Assembly (NCBI RefSeq): GCF_000429665.1
Contig: NZ_AUCH01000017.1
Location: 1 to 64,000 of the forward strand
Source: Azovibrio restrictus DSM 23866
GTDB lineage: Bacteria > Pseudomonadota > Gammaproteobacteria > Burkholderiales > Rhodocyclaceae
Direction: 5' to 3'
DNA: 64,000 bases
Positions within the stretch are counted from its first letter, which is position 1, and each line of letters opens with the position of its first letter. A program made the translations under genes and the position numbers. Of the stretch, positions 1 through 8,509 are shown in pieces. The notes under the pieces are model-generated. The model made no database searches. It had not been told where the DNA came from and was given only the letters and a program-made list of their open reading frames with translations.

Positions 1-43
1 CAGATGCCGGATATACGACTGCATGCGCTTTCCAGCTGCCAAA

Positions 44-99
44 CCTATCGTTCAGTTTCCTTGATTTCCGGGGGAGTCCATATAGGAATGTTAGACCAC
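44..99 (-). repeat. possible second attC-like site (weak)
   Basis: Read on the minus strand directly after the stop of the 103-429 gene, the sequence GTCTAAC (about 87-93) fits the attC R'' core RYYYAAC exactly. A loose partner GTTTGGC lies near 44-50. The intervening arms pair poorly, so this is only a candidate. Its position 3' of a cassette-like gene is what an integron cassette would show. Confidence 0.3.
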
Positions 100-102
100 A
101 GC

Positions 103-429
103 CTATTTTTCATTTAGCTCTGCCTTTATAGACATGAGTGCTTTTTGCTTTTCACTGCGCTTTTTCGCGCGGCCTTCAGCGAGTTGCCCTTGTTGATTGG
201 CATGTCTTGTTGATACGCGCCGCCTTCTGTCCATAACCATTGATTTCTTGCCGTACTTGGACCACAAACCATTGAACTTTGCATCGAGAGCGGCGTATTC
301 CGGCGCAGTCATAGCCGAATTAATAATTGAGATCTCAGCGGCGTTCGAAATCTGCGGAAGCATTTCGGTCATCTTCTTCGCAAGCTTCCGCAGTTTGAAG
401 AAGTCGCGGTCACGACGGGTTTTTGCCAT
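103..429 (-). CDS. hypothetical protein, cassette-borne
   Basis: A 108-residue, strongly basic protein with many Lys/Arg clusters at both ends (starts MAKTRRDRDFFKLRKLAKKM). I see no signal peptide or membrane segment, and I do not recognise the family. The gene is much less GC-rich than the host genes further right. It is transcribed leftward just after an attC-like palindrome (436-520), and a second possible attC-like site follows its stop. That layout is one promoterless gene per integron cassette. The basic composition could suit nucleic-acid binding, but this is a guess. The open frame is clean, with an ATG start. Confidence 0.55.
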   Translation of the reverse strand: MAKTRRDRDFFKLRKLAKKMTEMLPQISNAAEISIINSAMTAPEYAALDAKFNGLWSKYGKKSMVMDRRRRVSTRHANQQGQLAEGRAKKRSEKQKALMSIKAELNEK

Positions 430-435
430 TGGGGG

Positions 436-520
436 CTAACGTAGAGCTAACCGGCGCTGCGCAGCTCTATCGCGCAGCGTCCAGAGAGCGAAGCGAACGG
501 GGTTGAGCGCCGGGTTAGGC
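436..520 (-). repeat. attC-like recombination site of an integron cassette
   Basis: On the minus strand it begins with GCCTAAC (514-520), matching the R'' core RYYYAAC. It ends with GTTAGC at 446-451 and a second GTTAGC copy at 435-440. The arms agcgcc (506-511) and ggcgct (453-458) are perfectly complementary, with extra unpaired bases next to the cores as in real attC sites. A subsidiary ctgcgc/gcgcag hairpin lies inside. The site separates two leftward genes exactly where an attC should be, after the stop of the 533-1093 gene. The R' core departs from GTTRRRY at one position. Confidence 0.6.
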
Positions 521-532
521 AGCAAATGGGTG

Positions 533-1093
533 CTATGGCTTGCAATCATTGGCGGGCTTTATTTCCTCAATCTTTCCATCACATTCACCTGGCCTGCTCG
601 TTAAGAAACTAGGTAGAACTGGATGAACTCCGGTGAGCTTCTCAATAAACGTTTCAAGAGGTTCGAAATCTTTCTCATGCCGCTCTGTCTGATATGCTAA
701 CGCGGTATAGATACAGTTATTCTCGCCGTAGAAATTTATGTACGATTTGTAACCAAAAGTCCCGATATAACACCCCTCGATTTTCTTTAGATAGTAAATT
801 CGTTTTGGTTCGAGAGTCGTATCGGTTGCGCCTTTGGTGACGTGCAATCCTTCCTGACTACTGTCGTCATCGCACACAAGAACTTCCGAAGTATTCGATC
901 CTTTGATCGAGAAGAACACCTTCATGACGGCTGCTGCTTTTCCACTAGGAGTAATCGTAGTTGTTCCCGTCAATTTCCCGACAACAATTAGATCCGATCG
1001 GGTATACAACCAGTCAGACGAGACCGACGGTAGAGAAGCATAAGAAATCACTGAGTGCGTGAGAAAAACAAGAATGGTGAGCAGTCTCAACAT
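533..1093 (-). CDS. hypothetical secreted protein, cassette-borne
   Basis: A 186-residue protein with a good N-terminal signal peptide (hydrophobic LLTILVFLTHSVISYA, probable cleavage after YAS). It is therefore expected to be exported to the periplasm. The mature part has four or five cysteines (CDDD, GCYIG, NNCIY, GECDG, DCKP), suggesting disulfides. I do not recognise the family. Base composition is clearly lower in GC than the chromosome. An attC-like site follows the stop codon, so gene plus site make a complete integron-type cassette. Upstream lies the end of an IS91-like remnant rather than another cassette. Confidence 0.6.
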   Translation of the reverse strand: MLRLLTILVFLTHSVISYASLPSVSSDWLYTRSDLIVVGKLTGTTTITPSGKAAAVMKVFFSIKGSNTSEVLVCDDDSSQEGLHVTKGATDTTLEPKRIYYLKKIEGCYIGTFGYKSYINFYGENNCIYTALAYQTERHEKDFEPLETFIEKLTGVHPVLPSFLTSRPGECDGKIEEIKPANDCKP

Positions 1094-1138
1094 GATCTCT
1101 GAGCATGTCCTCGTTGATGGGCTACGTCGTGCCTGAAC

Positions 1139-1866
1139 GAATAGCGTTTATCCGCCGACGCGGACGAGTTTGAAGAAGGGATGAAGTCATATCGGCGGAT
1201 AAACCTCGTTGGACTGGACCGCCGGACGGGCGATGGTTATGGGGATTGTAAGGCGGGCTTTTCCGAAGTCAATCGCATGGCATGAAACAAGGCGGTGGAT
1301 TGGTGCGCGCCAGGCATTGCGGAGAGAGGATTCGGGAGAAGCAAACCGGCTCGATCATGCTTGCGTAGCTGCTCGGGAATCACTGGGTAGGCCGCAGGGC
1401 GAAGCCTTCCGAGAATGGTCTGACCATCCGTTGGAGAAACCGTCAGCAGGGGCTTGATGCAGCGTCTCATGGCGATCCTCGGGCCGTTGCCCCGCGCTGC
1501 GGCAGCAGCGTGGCGGTAACCCGAAACTGCCCGCCGCAGTGCGGACAGCACATCGACGCAAAGCGAGCCACCCGATGCAGGAATGCCGTCACCGATTCGA
1601 TGATCGCCGGTTCCGGCGGCGGCACGGCCAGGGCCGAGCGCGCTGCCGCCAGCCCGACTTTCTTTCTCGCCGGCGAGAGCAGGCCATAGTGCCGGATGCG
1701 CTTGAAACCACTGGGCAGCACATGCAACAGGAAGCGGGCGATGAACTCGCTTCCCGCTAGACGCAGCACGCGCTTCTTGCCCCCGCTATCCGCCCGTACC
1801 CGGAAAGCTACCTGCTCGTGGGCGATGCCGACGATGTGCTCCCGGCCGAAAGCTTCCCCACGACCC
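1139..1866 (-). mobile_element. IS91-family element remnant (3' transposase part plus ori-like end)
   Basis: The element keeps the C-terminal part of a Y2 transposase (1467-1866) and the downstream non-coding end. Near its left edge is a perfect 13-bp inverted repeat, 1146-1158 against 1192-1204 (gtttatccgccga), forming a hairpin with a 33-base loop. Immediately outside the edge is GAAC (1135-1138). IS91-type elements are known to place their oriIS end beside GAAC or CAAG, so this fits. The transposase 5' end and terIS are missing: at about 1866 the sequence jumps to the nrdJ terminator. It cannot move by itself. Confidence 0.6.
1467..1866 (-). pseudogene. IS91-family Y2 transposase, C-terminal fragment
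   Basis: The frame encodes about 130 residues resembling the end of IS91-type (Y2) rolling-circle transposases: EFIARFLLHVLPSGFKRIRHYGLL is close to the conserved RRFLLHVLP-GFxRIRHYG block. A CPHCGG zinc-knuckle-like motif follows. The catalytic HUH motif and the two tyrosines lie in the missing N-terminal part, so the product is inactive. The apparent ATG at 1868 arises at the junction with the nrdJ terminator region and is not a native start. Confidence 0.7.
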
Positions 1867-1870
1867 AATT

Positions 1871-1903
1871 AAAAAAGCCCCTGAATCGTTCCAGGGGCTT
1901 TTT
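1871..1903 (-). terminator. rho-independent terminator of nrdJ
   Basis: The stem gcccctg/caggggc (1877-1883 with 1892-1898) is flanked by an A-run on the plus strand and a T-run on the other side. It therefore works downstream of nrdJ on the minus strand, which stops at 1928, and probably in both directions. It marks the edge of the conserved chromosomal segment beside the IS91 remnant. Confidence 0.85.
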
Positions 1904-1927
1904 CGTTTCCGGGGCTAAAACTACCGC

Positions 1928-4822
1928 TCAGCCGCAGGTGCCCACGGCGCCGCAGGCGGTGCAGAAGTCGCAGCCGTCTTTCCTGATCATGGTGTGGTTG
2001 CCGCATTCACTGCAGAGCTTGCCGACGGTGGGCAGCACCTTGTTGCTGGTGGAGTCTTCCGGGGCTTCGAGGATGCCCATCTGCTGCAGGGGGAAGCCGG
2101 ATTCGTCCAGGACGCCGAGCATGGCGTAGCGGTGAATGATCAGCTGGGCGATGTAGGCCACCGTGGAGGGGTAGGTCTGCTGCTTGCGGGAGCCGGGGGT
2201 GAAGGCCATGAAATCACCCAGGGGCTCGGAGTAGTCCAGCAGTTTCCGGAGCTTCATGCCGATCCAGGCCGGGTCGAGGACGCGCATGTCCAGGGACAGG
2301 AGCTTGCACAGGCCGTCCAGGGCGCGCGGGTAGTTGCCGGCCAGCCACATGGAGTAGGGGCGGGTGACCCCGTCGGGCAGGGTGATTTCCTTCAGGCCCA
2401 GGACGAAGTCCTCGTTGGTGGAGGGGTTGTTGACGTCCACGGTCCAGGACAGGGTGCCGTCGGTGCCGGTCTTGGGCTCCTTGGCGCTGAACAGGGCGTC
2501 CTTCACCGGGGTGGGGCCTTCGTGCTTGAAGGCGCCCAGCTGCTCGCAGCGCCACTGGATCACCTGGGCCATGGCGGAGACCACGGAGGGCATGCGCTTT
2601 CTTTCGCCGTGGGGCGGCATGGGCATTTCGAAGGCGTCACCGGGGGTACGGGCCAGGGCTTCCAGCTTCATCTGCAGCCAGCCGTGGTCGTTGGCGCGCA
2701 TGTCCATGGACAGGGTCTTGGCGACAGCGCCCAGGCCCCGGGGTTCGGCGGGGCCATTGGCCCAGACTTCAAAGGGCCAGGCCCGGCCTTCAGGTTCCAC
2801 GTGGCCGACGAACAGGGCGAACTTGCCGATCGGGGAGTCCACCATGTAGGTCCAGCACATGTTGCCTTCGGGCAGGTTGGGGCGGCCCGGCCAGCGCAGG
2901 CTGGAGAGCACCGGGGCGGGCAGGTGCTTGATGGAGAGGCGGCGGTTGGCGTCGCTGACGAAGTCCTGGGGGGACTTGGCGCTGTCGTCGGCGGTTTCGG
3001 TCTTGCTCGGTTCGACGGAGAGCACGGAGCCCAGGATGCTGTTGGGCCGGTAGGTGGCCAGCCCCTTGAGGCCGGATTTCCAGGCGTCCATGTAGAGGTT
3101 CTGGAAGTCCTCGTAGGGGTAGTCGGCCGGCACGTTCACGGTCTTGGAGATGGCCGTATCGATGCAGGGGGCTACGGCGGCCACCATGTCCTTGTGGGCG
3201 GCGGCGGAGATTTCCAGGGCGGTGACGAAGTAGTCGGGCAGCTTGCTGACGTCGCCGCCCAGGTGCTTGTAGAGGCGCCAGGCGTAGTCTTCCACCGAGT
3301 ATTCCTTCAGGGTGCCGTCGGGCATGCGCTTCTTGCGGTTGTAGGTCCAGGAGAAGGGCGGCTCGATACCGTTCGAGGCGTTGTCGGCGAAGGCCAGGGA
3401 AATGGTGCCGGTGGGGGCGATGGAGAGCAGGTGGGAATTGCGCAGACCGTGCTTGCGGATCTCGGCCTTGACGGCATTGGGCAGGCGGGAGGCGAAGTTG
3501 CCGCCGGAGAGGTAGAGCTCGGCATTGAAGAGGGGGAAGGCGCCGCGCTCCTTGGCCAGTTCCACGGAGTACAGGTAGGCGGTGTCGCGCATGTGCTCGG
3601 AGATGCGGGTGGCCATGGCCCGGGCTTCGGGGCGGTCATAGCGCAGGCGCAGCATGGTCAGGGCATCACCCAGGCCGGTGAAGCCCAGGCCGACCCGGCG
3701 CTTGTTGGCGGCTTCTTCCTTCTGCTGCTGCAGGGGCCAGTGGGTGGCGTCCAGGACGTTGTCGAGCATGCGGGTGGAGACCCGGCAGACTTCGGCGAAG
3801 GCGTCGAAGTCGAACTCGGCCTGCTCGGAGAAGGGGTGGCGCACGAACAGGGTCAGGTTGATGGAGCCCAGGCAGCAGCAGCCGTAGGGGGGCAGGGGCT
3901 GTTCGGCGCAGGGGTTGGTGGCCTCGATCACTTCGCAGTAGTTGAGGTTGTTGTCCTTGTTCATCCGGTCCAGGAACAGGATGCCCGGCTCGGCGTGGTC
4001 GTAGGTGGATTTCATCACCTGGTCCCACAGGTCCCGGGCGCGCACCTTGCGGTACACCCACAGGCCGTCCTCGCGCTGGTAGGCGCCGGCGCTGCGCATG
4101 TCGGCGTTGGGTTCGGCGCGATGGGTGAGTTCCACCATGCCGTCGGCTTCCACGGCCTGCATGAAGGGGTCGGTGACGCCGATGGAGATGTTGAAATTGG
4201 TCAGGTCACCCTGGTCCTTGGCGTGGATGAAGTCCTCGATGTCCGGATGGTCGCAGCGCAGCACGCCCATCTGGGCGCCCCGGCGGGCGCCGGCGGATTC
4301 CACGGTCTCGCAGGAGCGGTCGAAGACGCGCATGTAGGAGACGGGGCCGGAGGCCCGGGACTGGGTGCCCTTCACCTGGGCGCCCACCGGACGGATGCTG
4401 GAGAAGTCATAACCGACGCCGCCGCCCCGGCGCATGGTTTCGGCGGCCTGGGCGAGCGCGGTGTAGATGCCGGGGCGGCCGTCGGTGACTTCGACGATGG
4501 AGTCGCCCACGGGCTGCACGAAGCAGTTGATCAGGGTGGCCTGGAGGTCGGTGCCGGCGGCGGAGTTGATCCGCCCGGCGGGCACGAAGCCGTTTTCCTG
4601 AGCCCAGAGGAAGCGGGCTTCCCAGTGGCCCCGTTCCTTTTCCTGCTCCATGGCGGCCAGGGCGTGGGCGACGCGCCGGCGCACGTCATGAACGCTGGTT
4701 TCCTTGCCTTTCGCGTATTTTTCGATCAGCACCTCGGTGGAGATCTCCTGCTCGGGCAGGGGGGCAATCTCGGGTGCGGCGGGAATTTCAGCAAGGGAAA
4801 GTTGTTCGGCGGCCTGGCTCAT
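1928..4822 (-). CDS. nrdJ: adenosylcobalamin-dependent ribonucleotide reductase (class II)
   Basis: A 964-residue enzyme that reduces ribonucleotides to deoxyribonucleotides using adenosylcobalamin, with or without oxygen. The substrate-binding/active-site cysteine block NCFVQPVGDS is at residues 99-108 and the radical-site motif NPCAE at 303-307, followed by a CCCLGS stretch. The C-terminus carries a zinc-finger-like CSEC...CDFCTACG...C tail with the redox cysteines that re-reduce the active site. The start has AGGAG eight bases upstream. An NrdR-like palindrome lies about 60 bp upstream. No nrdAB or nrdDG genes are in the window. The length and N-terminal ATP-cone-free layout are usual for the long bacterial NrdJ type. 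Confidence 0.95.
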   Translation of the reverse strand: MSQAAEQLSLAEIPAAPEIAPLPEQEISTEVLIEKYAKGKETSVHDVRRRVAHALAAMEQEKERGHWEARFLWAQENGFVPAGRINSAAGTDLQATLINCFVQPVGDSIVEVTDGRPGIYTALAQAAETMRRGGGVGYDFSSIRPVGAQVKGTQSRASGPVSYMRVFDRSCETVESAGARRGAQMGVLRCDHPDIEDFIHAKDQGDLTNFNISIGVTDPFMQAVEADGMVELTHRAEPNADMRSAGAYQREDGLWVYRKVRARDLWDQVMKSTYDHAEPGILFLDRMNKDNNLNYCEVIEATNPCAEQPLPPYGCCCLGSINLTLFVRHPFSEQAEFDFDAFAEVCRVSTRMLDNVLDATHWPLQQQKEEAANKRRVGLGFTGLGDALTMLRLRYDRPEARAMATRISEHMRDTAYLYSVELAKERGAFPLFNAELYLSGGNFASRLPNAVKAEIRKHGLRNSHLLSIAPTGTISLAFADNASNGIEPPFSWTYNRKKRMPDGTLKEYSVEDYAWRLYKHLGGDVSKLPDYFVTALEISAAAHKDMVAAVAPCIDTAISKTVNVPADYPYEDFQNLYMDAWKSGLKGLATYRPNSILGSVLSVEPSKTETADDSAKSPQDFVSDANRRLSIKHLPAPVLSSLRWPGRPNLPEGNMCWTYMVDSPIGKFALFVGHVEPEGRAWPFEVWANGPAEPRGLGAVAKTLSMDMRANDHGWLQMKLEALARTPGDAFEMPMPPHGERKRMPSVVSAMAQVIQWRCEQLGAFKHEGPTPVKDALFSAKEPKTGTDGTLSWTVDVNNPSTNEDFVLGLKEITLPDGVTRPYSMWLAGNYPRALDGLCKLLSLDMRVLDPAWIGMKLRKLLDYSEPLGDFMAFTPGSRKQQTYPSTVAYIAQLIIHRYAMLGVLDESGFPLQQMGILEAPEDSTSNKVLPTVGKLCSECGNHTMIRKDGCDFCTACGAVGTCG

Positions 4823-4880
4823 TCAGCACTCCTGGTAGGACGGTTTGTCTAGTGGGTTATTTTTGTAATGGGGCGTAAAG

Positions 4881-4896
4881 CTACTACATGTAGTGG
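4881..4896. promoter_or_regulatory. NrdR-box-like palindrome upstream of nrdJ
   Basis: The palindrome actacatgtagt (4883-4894) sits in the nrdJ upstream region and matches about 11 of 16 positions of the NrdR box consensus (ACACTATATATAGTGT type). NrdR boxes usually occur in pairs about 30 bp apart; I see only one clear copy. The placement and sequence are right for repression of nrdJ by NrdR. Confidence 0.5.
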
Positions 4897-5039
4897 TGCT
4901 GTGCAACGTGTTGACTAAATGTGGGGTCTGGGGTTCCGCGCTCACAAGGCCGGCACGAGCCAGGCGGGGCGCGGCGCCGGGGGCCGTTCACGGGCGCTGG
5001 CCGGCGGAAAAGCACCGGCAAAAAAGAGGGCGGGGGGAA

Positions 5040-6419
5040 TCAGGCGCGGGAGCTTCGCCGCCGGGCCACGACCCAGAGCAGCAAGCCCCCCAGCAGCACC
5101 GAAGCGGTGACGGTGGACACCACGGCGGCTTGCCAGAAACCGGCCGCCCCCTGGGGCTCCGGCGCATGGAAGGCGAGCCAGTAGCCCAGACCCAGGCCCA
5201 GGCCCCAGAAGCAGGTCAGGTGGATCAGCAGGGGCAGGAAACTGACCTTGTAGGCCCTCAGGGAGAAGCCGGCGATGGTCTGGGCCGCATCGAAGAACTG
5301 GTACACGGCGATGTACAGGATCAATCCGGCGGCGATGCCGGCCACCCGGGGATCATCGGTAGCCAGGCCGGCGATGGACTGGTGCAGCCACCAGAGCAGC
5401 AGGGCGACCCCCAGAGCCAGGCCCGAGGCCAGCAGGATGCCGGCGCGGGCGGTGGCCCAGGCCAGGGCCTCGCGCCCGGCGCCAGCGGCCTGGGCCACCT
5501 GGGCCGCGGTGGCCAGGGCCAGGGAAAGGGGCAGCATGTAGGTGAGGGCGGAGAGGTTGGCAGCGATCCGGTGGCCGCCCACCACCTCGGGCCCCAGGCG
5601 GGCGATGAAGATGGCCATCAGGGTGAAGGCGCTGATTTCCACCAGGTAGGAGAATCCCATGGGCAGCCCCAGGCGCAGCAGCGCCTTCTGGGCCGTCCAG
5701 CGGGGCCCCTGGAACCGGGCGAATACCTGAAACGGGGCGAACGGAGCCTGCCGGGCCATGAGCCAGAAACCCAGCCCCATGGCGCACCAGGTGACGATGA
5801 TCTGGGAAATGGCGGCCCCCAGGGCGCCCAGGCCGGGCAGGCCCAGGTGGCCGCCCACCAGGGCCCAGGCCAGGAGCGCGTGGGCCAGGGTTTCCACCAG
5901 GGCGATGTACATCAGGGGGCGGGGGTGGCCCAGGGCGTTGGCCGCCGCGTGAAAAGCCCGGTAGCCCAGGGAGGCGGGCAGGGACAGGGCCAGCAACTGC
6001 AGGTAGGTGGCGGCGATGCTTTCCACCTCCGGGGTCAGCCGGGCCGGTGCCAGCAGGGGGTGGGGAAAGGCCAGCAGGGCCATGCCGCCCAGGGAGAGGA
6101 ACAGCACCAGCCACAGGCCCTGGCGCATTTCCGGGCCGATTTCCTGGTGCCGGCCGGCGCCGTAATGGTGGCCGATGATGGGGCCCAGGGCCTGGACCAC
6201 GCCGGCCAGGCCCAGCATCAGGGTGACGTAGATGCCGGCGCCCACGGCTACGGCGGCCAGGTGTTCGGTGGAGTGGCGGCCGACGATCAGGGTGTCGGCC
6301 ACCATCATGCCGATGGAAGCCAGCTGGGCCACCAGCACCGGCCAGGCCAGGGCAAGGATGCGCCGGGCCAGGTCGATGCTGCGGGGAATTGCGGAAGGGG
6401 TGCTGCCGGAAGCGCTCAA
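5040..6419 (-). CDS. MATE family multidrug/toxin exporter
   Basis: A 459-residue membrane protein with about twelve hydrophobic segments and the two-fold repeat of NorM-type MATE transporters. The first helix region (LARRILALAWPVLVAQLASIGMMVADTLIVGRHS) and the GAGIYVTLMLGLAGVVQALGPIIGHHYGAGR loop are typical. Such proteins export cationic drugs or metabolites in exchange for Na+ or H+. The only plausible start is TTG, overlapping the stop of the upstream glycosyltransferase as TTGA, which implies translational coupling. It ends a three-gene leftward operon with a glycosyltransferase and a polysaccharide deacetylase, so an export role linked to a glycan or lipid product is possible, although the substrate cannot be read from sequence. 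Confidence 0.88.
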   Translation of the reverse strand: MSASGSTPSAIPRSIDLARRILALAWPVLVAQLASIGMMVADTLIVGRHSTEHLAAVAVGAGIYVTLMLGLAGVVQALGPIIGHHYGAGRHQEIGPEMRQGLWLVLFLSLGGMALLAFPHPLLAPARLTPEVESIAATYLQLLALSLPASLGYRAFHAAANALGHPRPLMYIALVETLAHALLAWALVGGHLGLPGLGALGAAISQIIVTWCAMGLGFWLMARQAPFAPFQVFARFQGPRWTAQKALLRLGLPMGFSYLVEISAFTLMAIFIARLGPEVVGGHRIAANLSALTYMLPLSLALATAAQVAQAAGAGREALAWATARAGILLASGLALGVALLLWWLHQSIAGLATDDPRVAGIAAGLILYIAVYQFFDAAQTIAGFSLRAYKVSFLPLLIHLTCFWGLGLGLGYWLAFHAPEPQGAAGFWQAAVVSTVTASVLLGGLLLWVVARRRSSRA

Positions 6420-7522
6420 GCGGGCTCCACCAGGCCCCGGTACAGGGCCTCCATCTTGTCCAGCATGTGTTCCAGGGTGTAGCCGTCCCGCACCAGGGCA
6501 TGGCCCGCTGTGGCCAGGCGCAGGGCTTCCTCCGGCCGGGCGAGCAGGTCCAGGATGGCCTCGGCCAGGGCCTGGGGGTCCCGGGACGGGACGCAGCGGG
6601 CGGTCTGGTCGGCGATGGCCACTTCATCCAGGCCGGTCTGGTGGGTGGCGATCACCGGCACGCTGGCCGAGTGGGCCTGCAGGACCCCCTGGGCCACGCC
6701 TTCGGAGATGGTGGAGGCCAGGACGAACAGGCGCAGGTCGGCCAGCACCTGGGGAATGTCGCGGCGAAAGCCCGCCAGCTTGATCCGGTCCCCGTGGCCC
6801 CCTTCAGCCAGCACCCTTTCCACCTTGGTCCGGGCCGGGCCGTCACCCACCAGCACGAACCAGGCGTCGCTGCCTTGTTCGATGGCGATCTGGGCCGCCC
6901 GGGCGAAGATGTCCGGGCCCCGGTCGCCGCGCAGCACCGCCACCTGGCCCACCAGGGGGACTTCCGGGGGAATGCCCAGGTCCTGGCGCAGGCTGCCGGG
7001 GCGGGCGGCGATGAAGCTTTCCATGCGGATGCCTGTGGGTACCGAGACGATCTTGCGCGCCGGGATGCCGCGCCGCACCAGCCCGGCCTTGATGCCCTCG
7101 CCGGTGGTCATCACCGCGTCGCACAGGGGGCCGTAGATGAGCTTGCTGCTGCGGCAGTCGCGGATGGGATTGGCGATGTGCCGGGCGCGGATCACGGGAA
7201 CGCCCAGGAGCCGGGCCACCGGGGCCGCGCACCAGCCGTCCTTGGAGTTGTGGGCGTTGAGCACATCGATCCGGTGCCGCCTCATGATGCGGCCCAGCTG
7301 CCACATGCTGGCCGGGTCCAGGTTGAAGCGCAGCGGCACCTCGTAGGTGGTCAGGCCCCGCTGCCGGGCTTCGGCGACGATGGGGGTGCCGGGGCGGGCC
7401 GCCAGGACCGAATTTATGCCCCGGGCGGCCAGGGCCTCCATTTCCAGGACGATGCGCAGCTCCTGTCCGCCCAGGGAGGGAGAAGATTCGGTGTGCAGGA
7501 CGTGGAGGGAGGTTCCGGTCAT
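6416..7522 (-). CDS. glycosyltransferase, family 4 type (GT-B fold)
   Basis: A 368-residue cytoplasmic glycosyltransferase. The N-terminal domain begins HVLHTESSPSLGGQELRI with the glycine-rich GGQE loop of GT4 enzymes. The C-terminal donor-binding domain holds the VLASTISEGVAQGVLQAHSASVPVIATHQTGLDEV block, where the E...G...Q/EA pattern of the EX7E motif is recognisable, though the second Glu position is Gln. It transfers a sugar from a nucleotide-sugar donor to an unknown acceptor. The ATG lies 3 bp after the upstream deacetylase stop, and the stop overlaps the MATE start by 4 bp, so the three genes form a tight operon. Confidence 0.85.
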   Translation of the reverse strand: MTGTSLHVLHTESSPSLGGQELRIVLEMEALAARGINSVLAARPGTPIVAEARQRGLTTYEVPLRFNLDPASMWQLGRIMRRHRIDVLNAHNSKDGWCAAPVARLLGVPVIRARHIANPIRDCRSSKLIYGPLCDAVMTTGEGIKAGLVRRGIPARKIVSVPTGIRMESFIAARPGSLRQDLGIPPEVPLVGQVAVLRGDRGPDIFARAAQIAIEQGSDAWFVLVGDGPARTKVERVLAEGGHGDRIKLAGFRRDIPQVLADLRLFVLASTISEGVAQGVLQAHSASVPVIATHQTGLDEVAIADQTARCVPSRDPQALAEAILDLLARPEEALRLATAGHALVRDGYTLEHMLDKMEALYRGLVEPA

Positions 7523-7525
7523 GAT

Positions 7526-8332
7526 TCAGCGGTCGCCCTGGAGGCGCATGTAAAGTCGGGAGAGCAGGGGCTGGCCGTATACGAACAAGCGCCGCTTCAG
7601 CCAGCCGCTGTCTTCCCGCTCCTTGGTGCTGATGCGGCCCAGCCTCAGGGGCGGCTGGTCGGCGGCGTTGAGGCGCCTTTCGGTGGTGTACAGGTGGTCG
7701 AAGCCCTGGGACTGGGCCGTGGCCACGTAGTCCGGGTCGTAATACCCCTGGGGCCAGCACAGGTGGCGGCTGCAGCTGCCCAGGCGCTGGACCAGGATTT
7801 CCCGGGAGCGGGCCAGGTCGGCGGCCAGGGCCTCCTGGCGGGCGCTTCCCGGCGGCAGTTGCCTGTCCCAGCGGGTATGGGTGTGGGTGTGGCTGTGGAA
7901 TTCAAAGGTGCCGGCTGCGGCCATGGCTTCCACCTCGGCCCAGCGCAGCATCACCCCGTCCCGGTCTCCGGCGGCAATCCGGGCCTTGCAGCTGCGGTGG
8001 TCCGGACATTCCTGGGGACCCTGGCGCAGGGGGCCGGAGCCTATCCAGTCGGTGCTGATGAAGAGCAGGGCCTTGAGCTGGAATTCCGCCAGCACCGGCT
8101 GGGCATGGACCCAGTTGTCCAGGTAGCCGTCGTCGAAGGTGATCACCACGCTTTTCCGGGGCAGCGGCTGGCCCTGGTGGAAGGCCTCGATTTCCCGGGC
8201 GCCGGGGGTGTGCCAGCCGGAGCGGGCGAGCCAAGCCATCTGTTCCCGGAAAGCGGCCGGGGAGAGGGTCACCAGGCCCGGATTCGGGCTTACGTGGTGA
8301 TACATCAGGATGGGCAGGATCGGGACGGACAT
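7526..8332 (-). CDS. polysaccharide deacetylase family protein (carbohydrate esterase 4)
   Basis: A 268-residue NodB-homology protein. It contains VVITFDDGYLDN (motif 1, with the catalytic and metal-binding Asp pair) and FEFHSHTHTHTRW (the HxxxH-type metal ligands). A later CWPQGYYD block corresponds to motif 3. These enzymes remove acetyl groups from N-acetyl sugars in cell-surface glycans. The chosen ATG begins MSVPILPILMYHH, the usual start of this group; the same frame stays open for much longer upstream but that is only GC-rich read-through. It is first in an operon with a GT4 glycosyltransferase and a MATE exporter. No strong Shine-Dalgarno is visible. Confidence 0.85.
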   Translation of the reverse strand: MSVPILPILMYHHVSPNPGLVTLSPAAFREQMAWLARSGWHTPGAREIEAFHQGQPLPRKSVVITFDDGYLDNWVHAQPVLAEFQLKALLFISTDWIGSGPLRQGPQECPDHRSCKARIAAGDRDGVMLRWAEVEAMAAAGTFEFHSHTHTHTRWDRQLPPGSARQEALAADLARSREILVQRLGSCSRHLCWPQGYYDPDYVATAQSQGFDHLYTTERRLNAADQPPLRLGRISTKEREDSGWLKRRLFVYGQPLLSRLYMRLQGDR

Positions 8333-8509
8333 GGCCGGCGGGCGGTGGGGAAGGGCGAGAGGATACCGTTTGGGCCCCGGGTCAGGCAAACCCGGCAGGC
8401 CGGCAAAGGCGCTGGATGGCGGATATCTGTGGCATTTCTGTGTGAAGATGGCGGGGCCCTGCCGCGTACTGCTGGCGCGGGAGACTTTTCTTACTTGCTG
8501 GAGCGCCCC

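Noticed and set aside
1209..1551. Short frames on both strands between the cassettes and the IS91 transposase fragment
   Set aside because: They lie in the non-coding end of the IS91-like remnant and show no conserved features.
1994..4852. A 952-codon plus-strand open frame opposite nrdJ
   Set aside because: It is a GC-rich shadow with a repetitive Gly/Val/His-rich composition. nrdJ on the minus strand is a complete conserved gene with a ribosome-binding site and terminator.
4823..5039. Possible cobalamin riboswitch before the B12-dependent nrdJ
   Set aside because: I could not find the conserved B12-box or the expected long structured leader. An NrdR-like palindrome explains control better.
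6389..8509. Long upstream extension of the dipeptidase frame
   Set aside because: It is antisense to the glycosyltransferase and deacetylase genes. The signal peptide at MGYRNLLPV sets the true start.
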